In this document: positions 8,901 through 20,300 of the stretch, in pieces
Position numbering within the stretch: position 1 is the first letter of the stretch
How the letters are laid out: each line of letters begins with the position of its first letter
From: Nemertoderma westbladi
Taxonomy: Eukaryota > Xenacoelomorpha > Nemertodermatida > Nemertodermatidae
Reading direction: 5' to 3'
NCBI GenBank assembly: GCA_032718475.1
Contig: JAUCBJ010001916.1
Location: forward strand, 1 to 29,542
Length of the DNA stretch: 29,542 nucleotides
Position numbers and translations under genes: made by a program
Notes under the pieces: generated by a model
What the model was told of the DNA's origin: nothing
The model's input: only the letters and a program-made list of their open reading frames with translations
Databases searched by the model: none

Positions 8901-9881
8901 GAAGCCGTGGAGGTTGGTAAGGTGAGTGAGGAGGTTAAACGTACGAACAAGGAACTCATGGAAGCACAGAGACAGACAGATGTGTCAGTGAAGGATTTGG
9001 AACTACAAAGGGATTCTTTACTGAAGGAGTTGGCCAATGTCGAAGCCGATAAGGTTGACATCAAGTTGAATCGGGATCAGTTAGTGGCCCAAGTCGAGGT
9101 GTTCAAAGGGAAGTTGGAGATGCAGAAAGAAACGTTTGGTAAGGAGATGCGAGAAAACGAGGGAAAGTTAGATGAGTATCTGAAGAGGATGGAATCGTTG
9201 GAGAAATCCAGGGATGAAAGTTCCGAGAATCTCAGGGAGAAAAACTACGAAATGTCAAATAAAATAAAAGAATTTAATGTTCAGCGGGAACTTTGGTTAA
9301 AAAAAGACGATTTGCTAAAGTCCAATAAAAATGAACTCGATTTGGCGAAGAAAACTCTGGGTGAGTTTCGAGATAAGTTTATGGAAATTGAAAACTCGAA
9401 ATTGCAACTGAAATCGCAGAAACAGAAAGCCGAACAAAGCGTAAAAAAACTTAAGAATGAAGCCGAGGAAAGTAAGAAAAAGTTTGATAAAGAAATTGAG
9501 ACTTATAAGGCAGATATTAGCGTTTTAACTGCGCGGATTAATGATAAAGAAACCATTTCTGTTGATCCGAGCGTTCAGTTTCTCAACTCTGTAATTATTG
9601 AACTACAAGAGAAGAATAAACGATTGGAGTCGGAGTTACATTCAGCCCGGGATGATTCCTACATGTCGCCTCCGTCCAAGGGGGTCACCACGGCGCCTCG
9701 CATGTTCTGCGACATTTGCGACAGATTCGACTTACACGAGACCGAGGATTGTCCGACACAGGGGTCCGACAGTGAGGCCGACCACTCGCGTCACGGCAGT
9801 CTGCCCCAACGGCCCTACTGCGGGATCTGCGAGATGTTCGGTCATGCAACCGAAGACTGCGACGACGAACAGACGTACTGA
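5970..9881 (+). CDS. CLIP1: CLIP-170-type CAP-Gly linker protein, intronless (1303 aa)
   Basis: Proteins of this family bind growing microtubule plus ends, tubulin tails, EB1 and dynactin. The N-terminus is basic, Ser/Arg/Pro-rich. CAP-Gly 1 spans about residues 61-130 and has GKNNG (100-104) in place of the canonical GKNDG; CAP-Gly 2 spans about 162-230 with canonical GKNDG (201-205). A Ser/Gly-rich linker leads to a long coiled coil from about 352 to 1230, including 35 near-identical heptads (632-876). Two CCHC zinc knuckles end the protein: CDICDRFDLHETEDC and CGICEMFGHATEDC, then the acidic-aromatic tail DDEQTY, which resembles the EEY/F ligand of CAP-Gly domains and fits head-to-tail autoinhibition. 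Length and domain order match CLIP-1; CLIP-2 lacks the knuckles. Start: the first ATG (GCAGG before it) begins a family-like MSGI...RRPG N-terminus. The whole gene is one exon, unlike the many-exon vertebrate gene, so a retrocopy or intron loss is likely. Confidence 0.95.
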   Translation: MSGIPRRPGILKPPSRLPRRGSAQSRGDDPTPRSDTASVGYSESDVRSQGTAGPLEDVPSFKIGDRVLVSGSKPGEIVYLGETLFAAGEWAGIVLDKPEGKNNGSVASTAYFHCQPLHGIFCKLNKLIKDNREASSRLHDLPIGKPNQQKPILDSGYSTPEFKVGDLVTVSGSKAGIVRYTGETKFAKGYWVGVELDDPLGKNDGQVGGVRYFQCEEKHGLFAPVSKLTKTVLSRPSSRLSVASVSSIPVAAVGTVKGRKSSTPAAGQGGTGLGGTGLGGTGGSGFGSSRRLAGSRESLASVSSVGSGMGGSRRRRVSADLLGDRSPGTRSPGPQPRRLMSLSTPPPTEPVEAELDRLRTLVENADNDKMKLVSLLEEEKQKVEDLQFRLEEENILRGDLSAEVTKGQSEERDREGEMARLQDHVADLERRLEAADLARKVAEAGGRQGGDQEKLVDSMKGDISELNSEILRLKSNRESQDQLVSNKDEAVRSLQGELGSMGVKVGELEGELREAREKQDMVGRERDELVSCMDGLERRNGELNKHSRKQSLVIKEKESRLVEVETSLSQANQSVTQMVASLGEIKADAKKERDHIIAEYEIKLMEQGNKDTEAGDKDAEAGNKVTEGHHKALEMKHKKLETEHKTLETEHTKLETGYHKLETEHQKLEREHQKLETEHQKLETDHKKMETEYKKLETEHQKLETEHQKLETDHKKLETEYKKLETEHQKLETEHQKLETEHQKLETDHKKLETEYKKLETEHQKLETDHKKLETEHQKLETEHQKLETEHQKLETQHKTLETDHKKLETEHKKLETEHKTLETGYHKLEMEHKNIETEYKTRETQNKTLKTDNKKLENDQKMVEAEHKKLEVESDDRIQRLNKENLELRASIECLTAQVQTLTRSLNGALSRQQQNQDDKQLELRIGELTNENNMLIKKREESMKINDEKDLQISNFNSIVNELNTKNQELTEFKVEAVEVGKVSEEVKRTNKELMEAQRQTDVSVKDLELQRDSLLKELANVEADKVDIKLNRDQLVAQVEVFKGKLEMQKETFGKEMRENEGKLDEYLKRMESLEKSRDESSENLREKNYEMSNKIKEFNVQRELWLKKDDLLKSNKNELDLAKKTLGEFRDKFMEIENSKLQLKSQKQKAEQSVKKLKNEAEESKKKFDKEIETYKADISVLTARINDKETISVDPSVQFLNSVIIELQEKNKRLESELHSARDDSYMSPPSKGVTTAPRMFCDICDRFDLHETEDCPTQGSDSEADHSRHGSLPQRPYCGICEMFGHATEDCDDEQTY
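7863..8597 (+). repeat. In-frame 21-bp coding repeat: about 35 KLETEHQ heptads
   Basis: The coding sequence consists of 35 consecutive seven-residue units with consensus K-L-E-T-E-H-Q (variants D-H-K, E-Y-K, G-Y-H). The central units are nearly identical at the DNA level. Parts repeat as a block of four heptads ending EHQ, EHQ, DHK, EYK (84 bp). Units become more divergent at both ends, as in arrays that grow by central slippage or unequal exchange. The length is a multiple of 7 residues, so the coiled-coil register is kept. If Leu takes position d, His or Tyr falls at position a. Confidence 0.95.
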
Positions 9882-10244
9882 TTCCAGGTAAACCGATATT
9901 CCGGACTCCGGTTAACCAAAATCTCAAACAACAACTTGCAAATAATTATTTACGTTATTATGATTTATTTATTTTGTTTACACGATATTGCTTGTAAACA
10001 TGTTTACCAAATGGATTTATGAATTTTTTTTGGTTACTTTGCTTGTTAATCGCTTCGATGCAGTATGTTTTTAATGTAATTATAGTTGAAGTTTAGTGTC
10101 ATACGTTATAATTTACATTAATATAATTTACATTTTGTTGAAATCTATTTTAAATGGTGCCATTAAGTTCCAGCTTACGTTTACACAGTAGATAACACTC
10201 ACCCAATATTCTATTATGCAGACAGGGTCGCCATCGTGTTAGGT

Positions 10245-10648
10245 GTCATCCATAAATGACGTCACCCGGTTACCCTGACAATATCGTTTATGAAGTAAAA
10301 ATAATATTTTTTTTAAATATAAAATTATTTTATCTATTTAATATATTTCTGATGTTCCCGCTGGTTTATAAACATAAAGACAAGAGGATCAGGTTGAACA
10401 TACAAGGTTGTCTGGCAACTAAATAAGCTGACATATTTATCATTAGACTTTGTAATGTGCGAGTAATATCTCAACAAAATATTATAAAATATATTTAATA
10501 GATATATAATAGTTCCAGCTATTAATGTCAGTAACGGGTTCGTGGGAGAAAATCAAATGCAGATAATAAATATGAAAAATATTGACAAATAAATTACGGG
10601 CTAGATTAAAAAAAGCTCCCAAAGAATGTGACGTCATTTACGGAAGAC
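10245..10648 (+). mobile_element. MITE-like element with CATAAATGACGTCAC ends (about 404 bp)
   Basis: Left end GTCATCCATAAATGACGTCAC; right end reads, in reverse complement, GTCTTCCGTAAATGACGTCAC (18 of 21 identical). The interior is AT-rich and non-coding. It resembles the TGACGTCA-ended MITE at 1804-2192 in style but is not the same element. Confidence 0.6.
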
Positions 10649-10925
10649 CGCTTTATTTATAATAACTTTCGCACCTCTTCAATTTCGATATAACAATATT
10701 TATTTATTTTGTTTCGACACACTTCCTGTAAACTAGGGATTGAGGTTGTGTATATTATTAACAATACGCCATTAGTGTATAGTTTATCGTTTAGGATGTA
10801 TCAAATATTTGTGCTATATTTTGCCGGGTAACTGTATCGTTACTCGTTTGTGTAATTTTTCCTGTAAATTGTCATCGAAGGAAATTAAAAACTATCGATT
10901 TACTTACTAAAAAACCATTTAAAGA

Positions 10926-10973
10926 CAATCCAGTGTTTCTGTTTACTAACAATCCAGTGTTTCTGTTTACTAA
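10926..10973 (+). repeat. Short tandem duplication, about 24-bp unit
   Basis: CAATCCAGTGTTTCTGTTTA followed by CTAA occurs twice in direct succession. No function is suggested. Confidence 0.85.
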
Positions 10974-12040
10974 TAAATAGAAAATGGTCACCCAAAACTG
11001 CCTGACATTGACCCAATGTTGATGATGCATTATAGTCACAGGACCGGCTTGCTCTGTAATGCTTAGTGTTGTGGAGTTGTTGCAGGATATGTGGCCCGCC
11101 TGTTATATCCCATGATTTGTTCTACTAAATAACCTGCAATTTATTTACTTCATGTATCGTTTTTAATTAATAATTTTGAACCCAAATAGTTTGACAAAAT
11201 ACGAGTTAACCGCACTCAACTAATCATAACTCTTATCATATATCTTGTTTATGTTTATTGTTGGATGTTGGCAGACCCATTGTAATACTTATCGTCTCAG
11301 CAGTTTGGTGCTTTTGTCCACTTTTGCTGAGAATAACCCAATTCCAACTGAGAACCTGCTCATTAAATGACCTTTGATTCAATTTTGATTGGTTACTGGA
11401 ATTGAAGTCACTGACATGGTTTACTCGGGGGGTCTGGCAGACCTGTCTAGCGTAGCTTTACTATAATTGGACAAATATTTCCTAATGTTTGATTAAATTG
11501 TATAGAAATTCTATCATAGTCCAGTATAATATGGGTTTAAAATTAATAATGCACATGAAGTTAAACTGACTTGGCCCGAAGACAATGTCCACATATATTA
11601 AATCCGCAACTTTATTATGATTTTTGGTTAGGTTACATTTAGTTTTAATTATGGTTACGGCCGCCAGTGTGTGTAACTTTCGAATGTGTCGTCAGCTCTG
11701 CCACAGTATAGGCCAAGCCGACAGGGCCGTCGCTTTTCTTATCAGAAACTGTGGGTGAGTGGAAGGACTAAAGGTTAAAGTTAAAGTGTAATCAAACATA
11801 TATTTTTTCGTACATAAATATAGTTAGTTTACATAATAATATCGTACACACACCATAATGATTGATGCATTATCAAGACCATAGTGGGCTGCAATAGAAC
11901 AATATCATGCACTGGGGTTCTACGATAGCAGTGGTTGTCAAGACTTCCGTCGGGCCTGCAGGGTAGTGCTGTGTTTTGTCAATAGGCTGTTACAGAGGTT
12001 GATCTAATTTGTTAAATATTCAAAAATTGATGTACGTTAA

Positions 12041-12521
12041 TTTATTCCAAAATTGTAACATTACTCACCGCCGTTAGTATTAACAGCGAGTTGTTATTTA
12101 GCACTTTACAACTTTAGAGGACATTACAGCATTGTATTGGCCTGTATATTTAGTATTGTATTTGGTGTTATTGTTTACGTGGTAACCCATGACGGCGTTA
12201 AGTAATGTCCACTAAGGGGACAATACTTAACGCCGTCATTGGTTACCACGTAAACAATAGGTGGCAATTTGCCTGACAGCCAGATAGGCCTACTGCATTA
12301 CCTACCGGTAGGCGGGGGTATAGCTATTAATAACCAGTAGGGCCTAGCTATATTATTATATCATGGCTCCAAACGCCACCATAATTAAAAGCTAACTTAT
12401 TTATAACATAATTATGTCATTTTTACAATTATTTATACAGTAACTAATTTAATTTGTACAGTTTCTATCACTTATAATATATATGTACAATCATTTCGTA
12501 ATGTTACAATTTTGGAATAAA
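12041..12521 (+). mobile_element. MITE-like element with exact 24-bp terminal inverted repeats
   Basis: The 24 bases at 12041-12064 (TTTATTCCAAAATTGTAACA + TTAC) are the exact reverse complement of 12498-12521. The enclosed 481 bp are non-coding and contain the strong hairpin at 12170-12258. No clear target-site duplication is visible. Confidence 0.7.
12170..12258. repeat. Strong hairpin: 41-bp arms, 7-nt loop
   Basis: 12170-12210 and 12218-12258 are reverse complements with only two mismatches; the loop is ACTAAGG. The arms contain GTTTACGTGGTAACC and GACGGCGTTAAGTA. It lies off-centre within the MITE-like element 12041-12521. It could be a second nested palindrome; if transcribed it would form an almost perfect RNA hairpin. 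Confidence 0.9.
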
Positions 12522-12974
12522 ACTACATACATACTTGTTGCAAAATAGTTTACAGTGTTCTGATCCTCGTGGCTTTATTTTCACTCACTCACTAACGTAC
12601 CACTCGGATCATCACACTGTAAAGTGCTACTTCACACACAAGTATGTAAAGAGTTATAACGACGAAAAACTGATTAAGAAATATCGAAACAACAAAGGGC
12701 ATTCACGTCAAGTTCACCATCGCAAAAAGATATAACGTTTTAATTTATGTTTTCAAATATTCAGAATTCAAGTTTAAAATATTTCCTCCTAGTGGGTCTA
12801 TATGGTTGAGCTCGACCTTCACACCCAACTGTAGAAGTTTTGGTTACTTACACACCTACTCGCTATAACTTACACTCGGACCTATCCGACATTGTTCCCT
12901 ACAACTATGATGAGTGATGATAACAATTCTAACGTATCACTCAATTACCGGGCTAGGCCCTTCGGTATACTAAC

Positions 12975-13135
12975 TGGCAATCATCTTCTGTTAGCATCGA
13001 TTGGTCATTGCAGTGGAAGAATTTCCCTTTAAATAGTTGCACTCCAATTACAGCAAATATAAAATGGAATAGACTGTAAACAATGAGGATGTTGATAACT
13101 CTTTTAACCGAAGTCAGAACGCAGTCAAATACCGT
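12975..13135 (-). CDS. Cav2 calcium channel alpha-1, exon for domain III S4-S5 linker and S5
   Basis: The acceptor CTTTGCAG ends at 13136; the exon opens [20 protein letters not shown] and continues [17 protein letters not shown], the conserved S5 and start of the extracellular turret of domain III. It ends in phase 2 at a GTTAGT donor (12969-12974) after ...TEDDC plus CA. Its 5' phase (0) agrees with the exon before it. The next exon, with the domain III pore loop, is not visible to the left within the window. Confidence 0.95.
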
Positions 13136-13650
13136 CTGCAAAGAAGTAAAATAAAGTTGCGCGTCAATGTAATCTTGATAATATATGGTAACGGTGAGCA
13201 GCTCTGTAACCCGGGTTTTTAGTGAAAGTATTCCTCACATGGGGATAAACTGCAAAGTTAAATATATCAGGAGAAACTGTAAACCCTATAAACGCGTTCA
13301 GTGACTACAAGGACGTATAATAAATACTATTAATTATTATTATTAATCTAAATTTACACCATAACGTAAAACTAAGATAGTATGCTGACAAATTTAACTT
13401 AGTATTATGATGATGATGTTTCCCCCATAAAAATACCCAAAAATAGCTTGAGGACACTTGGCTCATGAAATGAAACAGGCCAATCCAGTCAGAGGAATAT
13501 GTACTCAAAATGATTGGTTTGGGAATTTTAATATTATGGGAATGGTTTCAGTAAAATGTGTCGTGAACCTATCTTTCAGTAACAATTTTCCATTTTAGTA
13601 TATTTATAGCAGGTACCGGTACCGCTATAGTTAATTTATGAGCGACTTAC

Positions 13651-13935
13651 TTTCAGTTTAGGCACTCTATTGATTGTCTTTAAGGGCCTGAGGACTCTGA
13701 GTACGCGAAGAGACTTCACGGCTCCGGCAGCGCCACCTTGTTTGCTACCGTGGCTGCTACTCCCGACCATAATGCAGAAGCTGACGATAGCGCAGATAAC
13801 GACAACGGCGTCGACGAGGTTCCAGAGGTCACGGCAGTACGCCCCGGGGTGCAGGACGAGGCCAAGGTCAACCACCTTGATTAGCAGTTCGAACGTAAAA
13901 ACCGCGGTAAAAAACCAATCAAACTTCTCCAAAAT
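13651..13935 (-). CDS. Cav2 calcium channel alpha-1, exon for domain III S2-S4
   Basis: 95 codons between an acceptor CACATTTTAG and donor GTAAGT (13645-13650), phase 0 on both sides. It reads [20 protein letters not shown] (S2), [20 protein letters not shown] (S2-S3) and then the S4 voltage sensor [20 protein letters not shown], with a positive residue at every third position. A Gly/Ser-rich S3-S4 loop ([15 protein letters not shown]) is specific to this protein. The match to human Cav2.1/2.2 in S4 is nearly complete. Confidence 0.97.
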
Positions 13936-14218
13936 CTAAAATGTGATTTTCAAAATCTAATTAATAACATAAAAAAAACCGGTTTATCATGACTGTTTAT
14001 GTTCAATATATTACACACAATTTATTAAAATCTCACCAGCAGTTATTCTATCATAAATATTTTGAGAGAAAAATTGAAATCAGAGTAATATCAAAAAAAG
14101 TTTAGCAAAAACTTTAGAAACACACATCTTTGGAATTTATACAATTATTAGTAATCAGTATAGCAAGCGTACGATCTAGGATTTATAGTGAGTTACTTTC
14201 TTATAAATATGTAATTAC

Positions 14219-14348
14219 TTTGTTTCGGATTCCTTCTGTATAAACTGGATCTTCTAAAGCCAATGAGACACTGCTGAATATAATGAAGACCAAAATAACC
14301 GTCTCGAAATGTTTAAAACTGACGACTGCGTGAGCACCACGTCGAATC
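14219..14348 (-). CDS. Cav2 calcium channel alpha-1, exon for domain III S1
   Basis: Acceptor TTTTCAATAG then 130 nt, donor GTAATT at 14213-14218. The first base completes the Pro codon of the preceding exon (CC + G). It reads IRRGAHAVVSFKHFETVILV then SSVSLALEDPV, which aligns to the vertebrate Cav2 sequence following ...TTNP (LRR...YFE..IL...SSIALAAEDPV). This exon proves that the huge array between 14362 and 22123 is intron: the frame closes perfectly across it. Confidence 0.95.
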
Positions 14349-14386
14349 CTATTGAAAACAAATAAACAACGAGGTACGTGGGAGGG

Positions 14387-14387
14387 T
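14387..14387 (-). promoter_or_regulatory. Predicted branch-point adenosine of the array intron
   Basis: The array unit closest to the acceptor reads TTCTGACCC on the minus strand, with the A 38 nt upstream of the intron end (14349). CTGAC fits the CTRAY branch-point consensus at a normal distance. Nearly all other units read TTCTGTCCC; the only other CTGAC unit I noticed is near 19260, which also has a broken donor. Confidence 0.6.
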
Positions 14388-17300
14388 CAGAATAACTTAC
14401 GGATTGGTCGGTCCCAGTATAAACAACGAGGTACGTGGGAGGGACAGAATAACTTACGGATTGGTCGGTCCCACCCAGTATAAACAACGAGGTACGTGGG
14501 AGGGACAGAATAACTTACGGATTGGTCGGTCCCAGTATAAACAACGATGTACGTGGGAGGGACAGAATAACTTACGGATTGGTCGGTCCCAGTATAAACA
14601 ACGAGGTACGTGGGAGGGACAGAATAACTTACGGATTGGTCGGTCCCAGTATAAACAACGAGGTACGTGGGAGGGACAGAATAACTTACGGATTGGTCGG
14701 TCCCAGTATAAACAACGAGGTACGTGGGAGGGACATAATAACTTACGGATTGGTCGGTCCCACCCAGTATAAACAACGAGGTACGTGGGAGGGACAGAAT
14801 AACTTACGGATTGGTCGGTCCCACCCAGTATAAACAACGAGGTACGTGGGAGGGACAGAATAACTTACGGATTGGTCGGTACTAGTATAAACAACGAGGT
14901 ACGTGGGAGGGACAGAATAACTTACGGATTGGTCGGTCCCACCCAGTATAAACAACGAGGTACGTGGGAGGGACAGAATAACTTACGGATTGGTCGGTCC
15001 CACCCAGTATAAACAACGAGGTACGTGGGAGGGACAGAATAACTTACGGATTGGTCGGTCCCACCCAGTATAAACAACGAGGTACGTGGGAGGGACAGAA
15101 TAACTTACGGATTGGTCGGTCCCAGTATAAACAACGAGGTACGTGGGAGGGACAGAATAACTTACGGATTGGTCGGTCCCAGTATAAACAACGAGGTACG
15201 TGGGAGGGACAGAATAACTTACGGATTGGTCGGTCCCAGTATAAACAACGAGGTACGTGGGAGGGACAGAATAACTTACGGATTGGTCGGTCCCAGTATA
15301 AACAACGAGGTACGTGGGAGGGACAGAATAACTTACGGATTGGTCGGTCCCAGTATAAACAACGAGGTACGTGGGAGGGACAGAATAACTTACGGATTGG
15401 TCGGTCCCAGTATAAACAACGAGGTACGTGGGAGGGACAGAATAACTTACGGATTGGTCGGTCCCAGTATAAACAACGAGGTATGTGGGAGGGACAGAAT
15501 AACTTACGGATTGGTCGGTCCCAGTATAAACAACGAGGTACGTGGGAGGGACAGAATAACTTACGGATTGGTCGGTCCCAGTATAAACAACGAGGTACGT
15601 GGGAGGGACAGAATAACTTACGGATTGGTCGGTCCCAGTATAAACAACGAGGTACGTGGGAGGGACAGAATAACTTACGGATTGGTCGGTCCCAGTATAA
15701 ACAACGATGTACGTGGGAGGGACAGAATAACTTACGGATTGGTCGGTCCCAGTATAAACAACGAGGTACGTTGGAGGGACAGAATAACTTACGGATTGGT
15801 CGGTCCCAGTATAAACAACGAGGTACGTGGGAGGGACAGAATAACTTACGGATTGGTCGGTCCCACCCAGTATAAACAACGAGGTACGTGGGAGGGACAG
15901 AATAACTTACGGATTGGTCGGTCCCACCCAGTATAAACAACGAGGTACGTGGGAGGGACAGAATAACTTACGGATTGGTCGGTCCCAGTATAAACAACGA
16001 GGTACGTGGGAGGGACAGAATAACTTACGGATTGGTCGGTCCCAGTATAAACAACGAGGTACGTGGGAGGGACAGAATAACTTACGGATTGGTCGGTCCC
16101 ACCCAGTATAAACAACGAGGTACGTGGGAGGGACAGAATAACTTACGGATTGGTCGGTCCCAGTATAAACAACGAGGTACGTGGGAGGGACAGAATAACT
16201 TACGGATTGGTCGGTCCCACCCAGTATAAACAACGAGGTACGTGGGAGGGACAGAATAACTTACGGATTGGTCGGTCCCAGTATAAACAACGAGGTACGT
16301 GGGAGGGACAGAATAACTTACGGATTGGTCGGTCCCAGTATAAACAACGAGGTACGTGGGAGGGACAGAATAACTTACGGATTGGTCGGTCCCAGTATAA
16401 ACAACGAGGTACGTGGGAGGGACAGAATAACTTACGGATTGGTCGGTCCCAGTATAAACAACGAGGTACGTGGGAGGGACAGAATAACTTACGGATTGGT
16501 CGGTCCCAGTATAAACAACGAGGTACGTGGGAGGGACAGAATAACTTACGGATTGGTCGGTCCCAGTATAAACAACGAGGTACGTGGGAGGGACAGAATA
16601 ACTTACGGATTGGTCGGTCCCAGTATAAACAACGAGGTACGTGGGAGGGACAGAATAACTTACGGATTGGTCGGTCCCAGTATAAACAACGAGGTATATG
16701 TGGGAGGGACAGAATAACTTACGGATTGGTCGGTCTCAGTATAAACAACGACGTACGTGGGAGGGACAGAATAACTTACGGATTGGTCGGTCCCAGTATA
16801 AACAACGAGGAACGTGGGAGGGACAGAAAAACTTACGGATTGGTCGGTCCCACCCAGTATAAACAACGAGGTACGTGGGAGGGACAGAATAACTTACGGA
16901 TTGGTCGGTCCCAGTATAAACAACGAGGTACGTGGGAGGGACAGAATAACTTACGGATTGGTCGGTCCCAGTATAAACAACGAGGTGCGTGGGAGGGACA
17001 GAATAACTTACGGATTGGTCGGTCCCAGTATAAACAACGAGGTACGTGGGAGGGACAGAATAACTTACGGATTGGTCGGTCCCAGTATAAACAACGAGGT
17101 ACGTGGGAGGGACAGAATAACTTACGGATTGGTCGGTCCCAGTATAAACAACGAGGTACGTGGGAGGGACAGAATAACTTACGGATTGGTCGATCCCAGT
17201 ATAAACAACGAGGTACGTGGGAGGGACAGAATAACTTACGGATTGGTCGGTCCCACCCAGTATAAACAACGAGGTACGTGGGAGGGACAGAATAACTTAT

Positions 17301-20300
17301 GGATTGGTCGGTCCCAGTATAAACAACGAGTTACGTGGGAGGGACAGAATAACTTACGGATTGGTCGGTCCCAGTATAAACAACGAGGTACGTGGGAGGG
17401 ACAGAATAACTTACGGATTGGTCGGTCCCAGTATAAACAACGAGTTACGTGGGAGGGACAGAATAACTTACGGATTGGTCGGTCCCAGTATAAACAACGA
17501 GGTACGTGGGAGGGACAGAATAACTTACGGATTGGTCGGTCCCAGTATAAACAACGAGGTACGTGGGAGGGACAGAATAACTTACGGATTGGTCGGTCCC
17601 ACCCAGTATAAACAACGAGGTACGTGGGAGGGACAGAATAACTTACGGATTGGTCGGTCCCAGTATAAACAACGAGGTACGTGGGAGGGACAGAATAACT
17701 TACGGATTGGTCGGTCCCAGTATAAACAACGAGGTACGTGGGAGGGACAGAATAACTTACGGATTGGTCGGTCCCACCCAGTATAAACAACGAGGTACGT
17801 GGGAGGGACAGAATAACTTACGGATTGGTCGGTCCTAGTATAAACAACGAGGTACGTGGGAGGGACAGAATAACTTACGGATTGGTCGGTCCCAGTATAA
17901 ACAACGAGGTACGTGGGAGGGACAGAATAACTTACGGATTGGTCGGTCCCACCCAGTATAAACAACGAGGTACGTGGGAGGGACAGAATAACTTACGGAT
18001 TGGTCGGTCCCACCCAGTATAAACAACGAGGTACGTGGGAGGGACAGAATAACTTACGGATTGGTCGGTCCCAGTATAAACAACGAGGTATGTGGGAGGG
18101 ACAGAATAACTTACGGATTGGTCGGTCCCAGTATAAACAACGAGGTACGTGGGAGGGACAGAATAACTTACGGATTGGTCGGTCCCAGTATAAACAACGA
18201 GGTACGTGGGAGGGACAGAATAACTTACGGATTGGTCGGTCCCAGTATAAACAACGATGTACGTGGGAGGGACAGAATAACTTACGGATTGGTCGGTCCC
18301 AGTATAAACAACGAGGTACGTGGGAGGGACAGAATAACTTACGGATTGGTCGGTCCCAGTATAAACAACGAGGTATGTGGGAGGGACAGAATAACTTACG
18401 GATTGGTCGGTCCCAGTATAAACAACGAGGTACGTGGGAGGGACAGAATAACTTACGGATTGGTCAGTCCCAGTATAAACAACGAGGTACATGGGAGGGA
18501 CAGAATAACTTACGGATTGGTCGGTCCCAGTATAAACAACGACGTACGTGGGAGGGACAGAATAACTTACGGATTGGTCGGTCCCAGTATAAACAACGAG
18601 GAACGTGGGAGGGACAGAAAAACTTACGGATTGGTCGGTCCCACCCAGTATAAACAACGAGGTACGTGGGAGGGACAGAATAACTTACGGATTGGTCGGT
18701 CCCAGTATAAACAACGACGTACGTGGGAGGGACAGAATAACTTACGGATTGGTCGGTCCTAGTATAAACAACGAGGTACGTGGGAGGGACAGAATAACTT
18801 ACGGATTGGTCGGTCCCAGTATAAACAACGAGGTACGTGGGAGGGACAGAATAACTTACGGATTGGTCGGTCCCACCCAGTATAAACAACGAGGTACGTG
18901 GGAGGGACAGAATAACTTACGGATTGGTCGGTCCCAGTATAAACAACGAGGTACGTGGGAGGGACAGAATAACTTACGGATTGGTCGGTCCCAGTATAAA
19001 CAACGAGGTACGTGGGAGGGACAGAATAACTTACGGATTGGTCGGTCCCACCCAGTATAAACAACGAGGTACGTGGGAGGGACAGAATAACTTACGGATT
19101 GGTCGGTCCCACCCAGTATAAACAACGAGGTACGTGGGAGGGACAGAATAACTTACGGATTGGTCGGTCCCACCTAGTATAAACAACGAGGTATGTGGGA
19201 GGGACAGAATAACTTACGGATTGGTCGGTCCCAGTATAAACAACGAGGTACGTGGGAGGGTCAGAATAACTTAAGGATTGGTCGGTCCCAGTATAAACAA
19301 CGAGGTACGTGGGAGGGACAGAATAACTTACGGATTGGTCGGTCCCAGTATAAACAACGAGGTACGTGGGAGGGACAGAATAACTTACGGATTGGTCGGT
19401 CCCAGTATAAACAACGAGGTACGTGGGAGGGACAGAATAACTTACGGATTGGTCGGTCCCACCCAGTATAAACAACGAGGTACGTGGGAGGGACAGAATA
19501 ACTTACGGATTGGTCGGTCCCAGTATAAACAACGAGGTACGTGGGAGGGACAGAATAACTTACGGATTGGTCGGTCCCACCCAGTATAAACAACGAAGTG
19601 CGTGGGAGGGACAGAATAACTTACGGATTGGTCGGTCCCACCCAGTATAAACAACGAGGTACGTGGGAGGGACAGAATAACTTACGGATTGGTCGGTCCC
19701 AGTATAAACAACGAGGTACGTGGGAGGGACAGAATAACTTACGGATTGGTCGGTCCCAGTATAAACAACGAGGTACGTGGGAGGGACAGAATAACTTACG
19801 GATTGGTCGGTCCCACCCAGTATAAACAACGAGGTACGTGGGAGGGACAGAATAACTTACGGATTGGTCGGTCCTAGTATAAACAACGAGGTACGTGGGA
19901 GGGACAGAATAACTTACGGATTGGTCGGTCCCAGTATAAACAACGAGGTACGTGGGAGGGACAGAATAACTTACGGATTGGTCGGTCCCACCCAGTATAA
20001 ACAACGAGGTACGTGGGAGGGACAGAATAACTTACGGATTGGTCGGTCCCACCCAGTATAAACAACGAGGTACGTGGGAGGGACAGAATAACTTACGGAT
20101 TGGTCGGTCCCAGTATAAACAACGAGGTACGTGGGAGGGACAGAATAACTTACGGATTGGTCGGTCCCAGTATAAACAACGAGGTACGTGGGAGGGACAG
20201 AATAACTTACGGATTGGTCGATCCCAGTATAAACAACGAGGTACGTGGGAGGGACAGAATAACTTACGGATTGGTCGGTCCCACCCAGTATAAACAACGA

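Larger units (their letters stand above)
9882..12968. other. AT-rich spacer between CLIP and the Cav2 exons
   Basis: No coding sequence is supported on either strand. The nearest AATAAA signals downstream of CLIP on the plus strand lie near 10566-10590, so the 3' UTR could be about 0.7 kb. I searched the minus strand for the Cav2 domain III pore-loop exon that should follow the exon at 12975-13135 and did not find it. Two MITE-like elements, a 25-bp duplication and a hairpin are listed separately. Confidence 0.6.

Noticed and set aside
9882-9900. A 5' splice site (CCAG|GTAAAC) just after the CLIP stop codon.
   Set aside because: A single donor-like match in a 3' UTR with no evidence of a downstream acceptor or exon.
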